A stretch of 64,000 nt of DNA, taken from NCBI RefSeq assembly GCF_039523795.1, contig NZ_BAAAFZ010000034.1, forward strand, positions 1-64,000, written 5' to 3'. The notes beneath the pieces are model-generated. The model was not told where the DNA came from, searched no databases, and saw only the letters and a list, made by a program, of their open reading frames with translations. The first letter of the stretch is position 1, and every line of letters begins with the position of its first letter. The position numbers and the translations under genes are program-made. Below are positions 59,535 to 64,000 of this stretch, one piece after another. This DNA comes from Craurococcus roseus (GTDB lineage Bacteria > Pseudomonadota > Alphaproteobacteria > Acetobacterales > Acetobacteraceae).

Positions 59535-60331
59535 GAGCCGCCGGGGCTTCCGGGCCGCCGCGCGATCGGCACATCGCGCGTCCGGTAGCGCGCGACCGAT
59601 TCGCCATCCGGCACCTTCTGGAACACCAGGAAGTAGCTGTGGTTCTTGCGCGCGTGGACCTGCCGCACCAGCCGCGCGACGTTGGGCCGGTTGGGGCGCA
59701 CCACCACGAACAGGTCGCGGGCGTAGAAGCCAAGCTCCGCCAGCGCGCACACGAGCTGCACGTGCGTCAGCTCCTGCCGGTTGGCGCTCACCTCGTCCTG
59801 GCACTTGACGATCAGCACGCCGTGGTCACGCAGCACCCGCCGCGCCTCGCCCGAGGCTTCGAGGTAGAGGTCCAGCACCGCTTGGTGCCACCGCCCGGAC
59901 GCCGCGCCCGCCACCTCCCGCCCGCTGGAATAAGCGGTCCGCAGCGCCGCGTGGGTGCCCAGACCCCCGCGCGTCTCCGCCTTGGCGCGCAGCAGCCCTT
60001 CCATGTAGGGCGGGTCGAGCACCACGGCGTCCACGCTGCCGTCCGCGTAGGGCAGGGCACGGAAGTCGGTGCCGGTGGAAAGGTCCGTCGCCAGCAGCCG
60101 GTAAAGGCCGGGCGGCACGCGCTTCCAGAACACCCCGCCGCCGAAGGTCACGTCCGCCACCACCGCGCCCGGGGGCACGTGCAGCGCCATGATCCGCGGG
60201 AACAGCTCGGCGTTGCCCGCCACGTGCGCCGAGAGCACCGCTTCCGCGGTGGCCACGCCCGACTGGACGCGCCGCGGCTTCGCGGCGGCCGGCGCTTCCG
60301 GCGGCCCCGGTTCCGCCTCCGCTTCGCTCAA
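59531..60331 (-). CDS. DNA methyltransferase-like protein (DPPY motif), coupled to aat
   Basis: A 266-residue N4/N6-type DNA methylase-like protein. Motif IV is DPPY at residues 106-109, and the SAM motif VTFGGG lies at about 61-66, before it. GVLIVKCQDEVSANRQEL and LGFYARDLFVVVRP appear in the C-terminal half. It starts with TTG at 60331, overlapping the aat TGA (TTGA), the only start that gives a complete N-terminus. No restriction gene is adjacent, so it may be an orphan methylase or act on RNA. The coupling to aat is unusual. Confidence 0.78.
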   Translation of the reverse strand: MSEAEAEPGPPEAPAAAKPRRVQSGVATAEAVLSAHVAGNAELFPRIMALHVPPGAVVADVTFGGGVFWKRVPPGLYRLLATDLSTGTDFRALPYADGSVDAVVLDPPYMEGLLRAKAETRGGLGTHAALRTAYSSGREVAGAASGRWHQAVLDLYLEASGEARRVLRDHGVLIVKCQDEVSANRQELTHVQLVCALAELGFYARDLFVVVRPNRPNVARLVRQVHARKNHSYFLVFQKVPDGESVARYRTRDVPIARRPGSPGGS

Positions 60332-61002
60332 CGCGCGGCGCCGTCCGGGCGCATGGCGCGGATCTCGGCTTCCAGCGCCGCCGGATCGGGGGCGGCGGTC
60401 CAGGTCGCGGGCACCACGGTCGCCGCGTTCAGCCGGCGCTTGTAGTCGGCGCGCGAGACCTCGTGGGCGCCGAACTGCGACAGGTGCGGGGTGAGGAACT
60501 GCGTGTCGAGCAGGGCGAAGCCGCCGAGCCTGAGCCGCGCCACCAGATGCACCAGCGCCACCTTGGAAGCGTCGCGCGCCCGGCTGAACATGCTCTCGCC
60601 GAAGAAGGCGCCGCCCAGCACCACGCCGTAGAGCCCGCCGACCAACTCCCCCTCCTGCCGCACCTCGACGGAGTGCGCGTGGCCCTGTTCGTGCAGCGCC
60701 AGGAACAGCCGCTCGATCTCCGGGTTGATCCAGGTGTCCTCCCGCCCCGGCCCCGGCGCCGCGCAACCGGCGATGACGCCGGGGAAGTCCGCGTCCGCCG
60801 TCACCGCGAAAGCATCGGAAAGCACCGTCCGCAGCAGCCGCCGCGGCAGGTGGAAGCCGCCCCTCAGCGGCAGCACGCCGCGCCGCTCCGGATCCAGCCA
60901 ATACAGCCGGTCGCCCCCGCGGCTCTCCGCCATGGGGAACAGCCCGGCCCGGTAGGCCCGCAGCATGAGTTCGGGCGTGATGAGGATCTGGCGTCGACTC
61001 AC
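60328..61002 (-). CDS. aat: Leucyl/phenylalanyl-tRNA-protein transferase
   Basis: A 224-residue Aat transferase that adds Leu or Phe to N-terminal Arg/Lys of proteins for ClpAPS degradation. The family sequence ITPELMLRAYRAGLFPMAES, LYWLDPERRGVLPL, FFGESMFSRARDASKVALVH and LLDTQFLTPHLSQFGAHEVSR is fully visible. Start at the ATG 61002. It is normally adjacent to accC in Alphaproteobacteria, but here accC lies 2.7 kb away, separated by three genes. Confidence 0.96.
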   Translation of the reverse strand: MSRRQILITPELMLRAYRAGLFPMAESRGGDRLYWLDPERRGVLPLRGGFHLPRRLLRTVLSDAFAVTADADFPGVIAGCAAPGPGREDTWINPEIERLFLALHEQGHAHSVEVRQEGELVGGLYGVVLGGAFFGESMFSRARDASKVALVHLVARLRLGGFALLDTQFLTPHLSQFGAHEVSRADYKRRLNAATVVPATWTAAPDPAALEAEIRAMRPDGAAR

Positions 61003-61179
61003 CGCCCCATCATGCCCGGAGGCGGCCCGCGAGGCGAGCGCCGCGGCGGCGGCGCCCCGAACGCCGAGGTTGTGTGATCCGTGCCACTCGACCCGCGGGC
61101 CGGCGCTGGTTCAGATCCGCCCGGAAGAAGCGACGCGTCCCTCGGTCCAGGGGCGTCGGGCAAACCGGAGGCGGGCAGG

Positions 61180-61740
61180 ATGGGCATCGAACACCGGCGG
61201 TCGATCGTGGCGCTCGGAACCGTGGCGGCGACAACGGCCGCGTGGTTGGCGCCGCGGCGGGCGCGGGCCCAGACGGCGGGCACGGCGGAGCAGCGCTTGC
61301 GGGAACGCGGGGTCGAACTGCCCAGGGTCATGGCCCCGGTCGCCAACTACGTGCCGGCCGTCCGCACGGGCAACCTGGTCTTCCTCGCCGGCACCGGGCC
61401 GGTGAAGCCGGACGGCGCCTTCGCCACCGGCAAGGTCGGCAAGGACGTCACGGTCGAGGAGGCCTACGGCCACGCCCGGCTCACCGGCCTCATGCTGCTT
61501 GCGATGTTGCGGACCGCCGCGGGCGGCAGCCTCGACAACGTGGCGCGGGCCGTGAAGGTGCTCGGCATGGTCAACTGCGGCCCCGAGTTCACCGAGCACC
61601 CGAAGGTCATCAACGGCTGCTCCGACCTCTTCGTGGAAGTCTTTGGCGACCGGGGCAAGCACGCGCGCTCGGCCGTCGGCATGCCGTCCCTGCCGTTCAA
61701 CATCAGCGTGGAGATCGAGGCGATCTTCGAGGTGGCGTAA
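61180..61740 (+). CDS. RidA-family protein with a Tat-like signal
   Basis: A 186-residue RidA-family protein preceded by an export signal: MGIEHRRSIVALGTVAATTA, a twin-arginine pattern. The mature domain has VPAVRTGNLVFLAGTGPVKP and NVARAVKVLGMVNCGPEF with the carboxyl terminus PSLPFNISVEIEAIFEVA. The ATG at 61180 has GGAGG nearby; the frame opening at 61081 is rejected. It lies opposite the aat gene. A RidA relative with a secretion signal is unusual; the reaction outside the cytoplasm is not known. Confidence 0.83.
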   Translation: MGIEHRRSIVALGTVAATTAAWLAPRRARAQTAGTAEQRLRERGVELPRVMAPVANYVPAVRTGNLVFLAGTGPVKPDGAFATGKVGKDVTVEEAYGHARLTGLMLLAMLRTAAGGSLDNVARAVKVLGMVNCGPEFTEHPKVINGCSDLFVEVFGDRGKHARSAVGMPSLPFNISVEIEAIFEVA

Positions 61741-61757
61741 GCCGGCCGCGGCGGAGG

Positions 61758-62366
61758 TCAGGCCACGGGCTCGAGGCGGTCCCCCTTCAGCACCTCCAAC
61801 ACGCCCGTGCGGATGGCGAAGCGGGCGCCGTGCAGCGACAGGCGCTTCGCCTGCACGGCCTCCCTGATCCACGGGAAGGTCATGAGGTTGGTGAGCGACA
61901 CGCGCACCACCTCGGCCTCGTAATGCGCCATGGGATCGACGGCCTCCGCCGGCCCGGGCTTCCGGCGCAGGGCGGGCGCCGCGATCTTCACCCAGGGCGC
62001 CACGAAATCCCGGGCCTGCTCCGGCGCGCCCGCCACCATCGCGTGGACGCCGCCGCACTGCTCGTGGCCCAGCACGACGATGCGCGACACCTGGAGCACG
62101 CGCACGCCGAACTCCAGCGCCGCGCTGGTGCCGTGGTAGTTGGCGTCGGGCTCGTAGGGCGGGACCAGGGCGGCCACGTTGCGCACCACGAACAGCTCGC
62201 CGGGGCCCGCGCCGAAGATGGTGGAGGGGTCGACGCGCGAATCCGAGCAGGCGATCACCAGCGTCTCGGGCCGCTGGCCGCGCTTGGCGAGCGCCTCGTA
62301 GCGCGCGCGCTCCGCCGGCCAGACCTCTTCGCGGAAGCGCCGATAGCCCTCGATCAGACTGTCCAT
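61758..62366 (-). CDS. Beta-class carbonic anhydrase
   Basis: A 202-residue beta carbonic anhydrase catalysing CO2 hydration. The zinc ligands are Cys40 and Asp42 (with Arg44) in CSDSRVD, His101 and Cys104 in LGHEQCGGVH. The family NVAALVPPYEPDANYHGTSA segment shows the active-site loop. Start at the ATG 62366. It is between TerC and the RidA gene, a cytoplasmic protein without a signal. The open frame to 62582 is antisense. Confidence 0.95.
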   Translation of the reverse strand: MDSLIEGYRRFREEVWPAERARYEALAKRGQRPETLVIACSDSRVDPSTIFGAGPGELFVVRNVAALVPPYEPDANYHGTSAALEFGVRVLQVSRIVVLGHEQCGGVHAMVAGAPEQARDFVAPWVKIAAPALRRKPGPAEAVDPMAHYEAEVVRVSLTNLMTFPWIREAVQAKRLSLHGARFAIRTGVLEVLKGDRLEPVA

Positions 62367-62434
62367 GGTCGTCTCCTGCCGCGGTGGGACGGGCGGCCGG
62401 CGGCGACCCGCCGGCCTGCCCGCAATGGAAAGGC

Positions 62435-63454
62435 TCAGGCGTCGGCGCGGGTCAAGCCGGTCGTCGGCACCGCCGCCGCCGGCGCCTGCCCGCCGCGCGT
62501 CCGCCACAGGGAAACCGCCACGCCGGCACCCAGGATGGCGAAGGTCACGCCGAGCGACCATTCGGCCGGGAACTTGGTCCATCCAAACAGGTCGGCGACG
62601 AAGACCTTAGACCCGATGAACACCAGTAGGATCGCCAGCGCCTGCTTCAGGTAGGCGAAGCGGTGCAGCACGGCGGCCAGCGCGAAGTAGAGCGCCCGCA
62701 GGCCGAGGATGGCGAAGATGTTGGAGGTGTAGACGATGTAGGGATCGGTGGTGATGGCGAAGATCGCCGGCACCGAGTCCACGGCGAAGACCAGGTCCGC
62801 GATCTCGACCAGGACCAGCGCCAGGAACAGCGGCGTCATCCAGGCCGCCAGCCGCCCGGTCTTCGGATGCGGCAGGCGCACGAAGAACCGCTCGCCGTGC
62901 AGCCGGTCGGTCACGCGGAAGTTGCGCCGCATGAACCTGAGCACGGGGTTCCGGGAAAGGTCGGTCTTCTCGCCGCCCCAGAAGAGCATCTTGACGCCGG
63001 TGGCGATCAGGAAGGCGGCGAAGACGTACAGAACCCATGCGAATTCGCTCACCAGCGCGGCGCCGAAGCCGATCATGATCGCGCGCAGCACGATCACGCC
63101 GAGTATCCCCCAGAACAGGACGCGGTGCTGGTACTCCCGCGGGATGGCCAAGTAGCCGAAGATCATGGCGATGACGAACACGTTGTCCATCGCCAGGCTC
63201 TTCTCGACCACGAAGCCGGTCAGGTACTCGATGCCGGCCTGCTGGCCGAGCTGCGCCCAGACCAGGCCGCCGAAACCCAGGCCCAGCACGATGTAGAAGG
63301 CCGAGAGCACGAGGCTCTTGCGCACGCCGATCTCGCGGCTGCCGCGGTTGAGCACGCCCAGGTCGAGCGCGAGCAGCATGACGACCAGGGCGGCGAAGCC
63401 CAGCCACATCCAAACCGGCTTGCCGAGGAACAAAGCATAAAAGAACGCGTCCAT
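62435..63454 (-). CDS. TerC-family membrane protein
   Basis: A 339-residue TerC protein with about nine membrane spans. The family sequences VEKSLAMDNVFVIAMIFGYL and EIADLVFAVDSVPAIFAITT contain the conserved acidic residues of the transport core (Glu and Asp). TerC proteins are associated with Mn2+ or other metal export/loading. GAGGGAG precedes the ATG at 63454. It is unlinked to tellurite genes here and is followed by the carbonic anhydrase gene. Confidence 0.93.
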   Translation of the reverse strand: MDAFFYALFLGKPVWMWLGFAALVVMLLALDLGVLNRGSREIGVRKSLVLSAFYIVLGLGFGGLVWAQLGQQAGIEYLTGFVVEKSLAMDNVFVIAMIFGYLAIPREYQHRVLFWGILGVIVLRAIMIGFGAALVSEFAWVLYVFAAFLIATGVKMLFWGGEKTDLSRNPVLRFMRRNFRVTDRLHGERFFVRLPHPKTGRLAAWMTPLFLALVLVEIADLVFAVDSVPAIFAITTDPYIVYTSNIFAILGLRALYFALAAVLHRFAYLKQALAILLVFIGSKVFVADLFGWTKFPAEWSLGVTFAILGAGVAVSLWRTRGGQAPAAAVPTTGLTRADA

Positions 63455-63679
63455 GGCTCCCTCTCGTTGTCGAGGGGCGGCTCGCGACCGTTCGCTCGGA
63501 AAAGGCAATCCGGACCCGGCATCGAGCACACCCGATGCGGTCCGACATGAAGCCGCGCGCGATGGCGCGTCGTCAGAGGGGCCCGGCCCGCGCGCAGGAG
63601 GTGGGGGAGGCCACGGCCGGGCGCAAGTCCCCCCAGACCGAATTCAATACGGAAAGCGACCGGGAAGGGCCGGCGGGCG

Positions 63680-64000
63680 CTACCCGGCCTTCGGCGCCTG
63701 CCCCGCCGCCAACCGCCGCGCCACGAACCGCTCCAGCCAATGGATGGTGTAGTCGCCGGCCCGGAACTCCGGGTCCTCCACGATCGCCCGGTGCAGCGGC
63801 AACGTGGTGCTGATCCCGTCCACCACCATCTCCGCCAAGCTCCGCCGCAGCCGGGCGATGGCCTCGGCGCGCGTCGCCCCGTGGACCACCAGCTTCGCCA
63901 CCAGGCTGTCGTAGTGCGGCGGCACGGCGTAGCCGCTGTAGAGCGCGGAATCCACGCGCACGCCCAGGCCGCCCGGCGCGTGGTAGGTGGAAACCCGGCC
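63680..64000 (-). CDS. accC: Acetyl-CoA carboxylase biotin carboxylase subunit, 3' part
   Basis: The C-terminal 106 residues of AccC, continuing to the right window edge in the same frame without a start. STYHAPGGLGVRVDSALYSG and YAVPPHYDSLVAKLVVHG are the hallmark end of biotin carboxylase, with IARLRRSLAEMVVDGISTTL next. It carboxylates biotin on AccB for fatty-acid synthesis. The stop is TAG at 63680-63682. About three quarters of the gene lies outside the window. Confidence 0.95.
   Translation of the reverse strand, partial: GRVSTYHAPGGLGVRVDSALYSGYAVPPHYDSLVAKLVVHGATRAEAIARLRRSLAEMVVDGISTTLPLHRAIVEDPEFRAGDYTIHWLERFVARRLAAGQAPKAG

Noticed and set aside
63455..63680. Possible yybP-ykoY manganese riboswitch upstream of terC
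   Set aside because: A GGGGG/CCCCC hairpin is present, but I could not find the conserved riboswitch loops, so no call is made. A covariance-model search would settle it.

Overview
This window comes from a very GC-rich alphaproteobacterial chromosome, most likely Acetobacteraceae close to Roseomonas. The basis is the near-saturated G/C at third codon positions, Bug/TctC-type tricarboxylate receptors (three here), a fliX gene divergent from flgI with dksA next door, UPF0262, DUF3126 and DUF983 proteins, an alphaproteobacterial one-cysteine DksA, and aat and accC near the right end. The assignment is by family content only; no rRNA or other marker gene is present. No tRNA, rRNA or CRISPR array was seen.

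Left part (1-20 kb). It opens with a truncated PAP2 phosphatase fragment and a Spy/CpxP-like gene that appears to have lost its start codon. An orphan Bug receptor and a complete tctCBA transporter operon follow, then a flavin monooxygenase and a large DUF6311 membrane protein. A flagellar block comes next: flgI, a rod-binding protein and a FlgN-like protein read leftwards from an almost perfect sigma-54 promoter, opposite fliX and dksA. After a decayed IS110-like fragment come a YkvA protein, a D-2-hydroxyacid dehydrogenase and a TonB-dependent receptor with a near-perfect Zur box beside its start codon, then an Asp/Glu racemase-family protein, a rhodanese and a DUF3237 protein.

Middle part (20-45 kb). 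A low-GC patch at 20.0-20.7 kb holds a broken Cro/YdaS-like regulator and runs into an assembly gap. Then come panE, a four-gene polar amino-acid ABC transporter, mtnA with a DUF1772 protein, a RidA-UPF0262-DUF983 set, a racemase facing an N-carbamoyl-D-amino-acid hydrolase, a MaoC protein, a PPP phosphatase and two tandem diguanylate cyclases with almost identical catalytic cores. A cell-envelope cluster follows (polysaccharide deacetylase, glycosyltransferase, acyltransferase, two methyltransferases, MipA/OmpV porin-like protein). A subtilase with a separate I9-like small protein, an MBL hydrolase and a CPA2 antiporter complete this part.

Right part (45-64 kb). A promoter and nested palindromes precede a catabolic-looking operon (FAD monooxygenase, M20 amidohydrolase, DHDPS-like aldolase) that converges on a VOC protein and another Bug receptor. 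A TauE/SafE permease, a NIPSNAP/ABM pair, an SRAP protein, an amino-acid binding protein, and a LysR regulator divergent from a small secreted protein follow. After these come an animal-type heme peroxidase with RTX repeats, a GH26-like hydrolase, a DNA methylase coupled to aat, a RidA protein, a beta carbonic anhydrase, TerC and the 3' end of accC.

No single locus is clearly an undescribed system. The best leads are the disrupted, internally duplicated regulator beside the gap, the Zur-box receptor, the sequence-homogenised diguanylate cyclase pair, the subtilase with its stand-alone inhibitor-like partner, the aat-coupled DNA methylase, and two related degenerate coding fragments at 10.95 and 21.85 kb.
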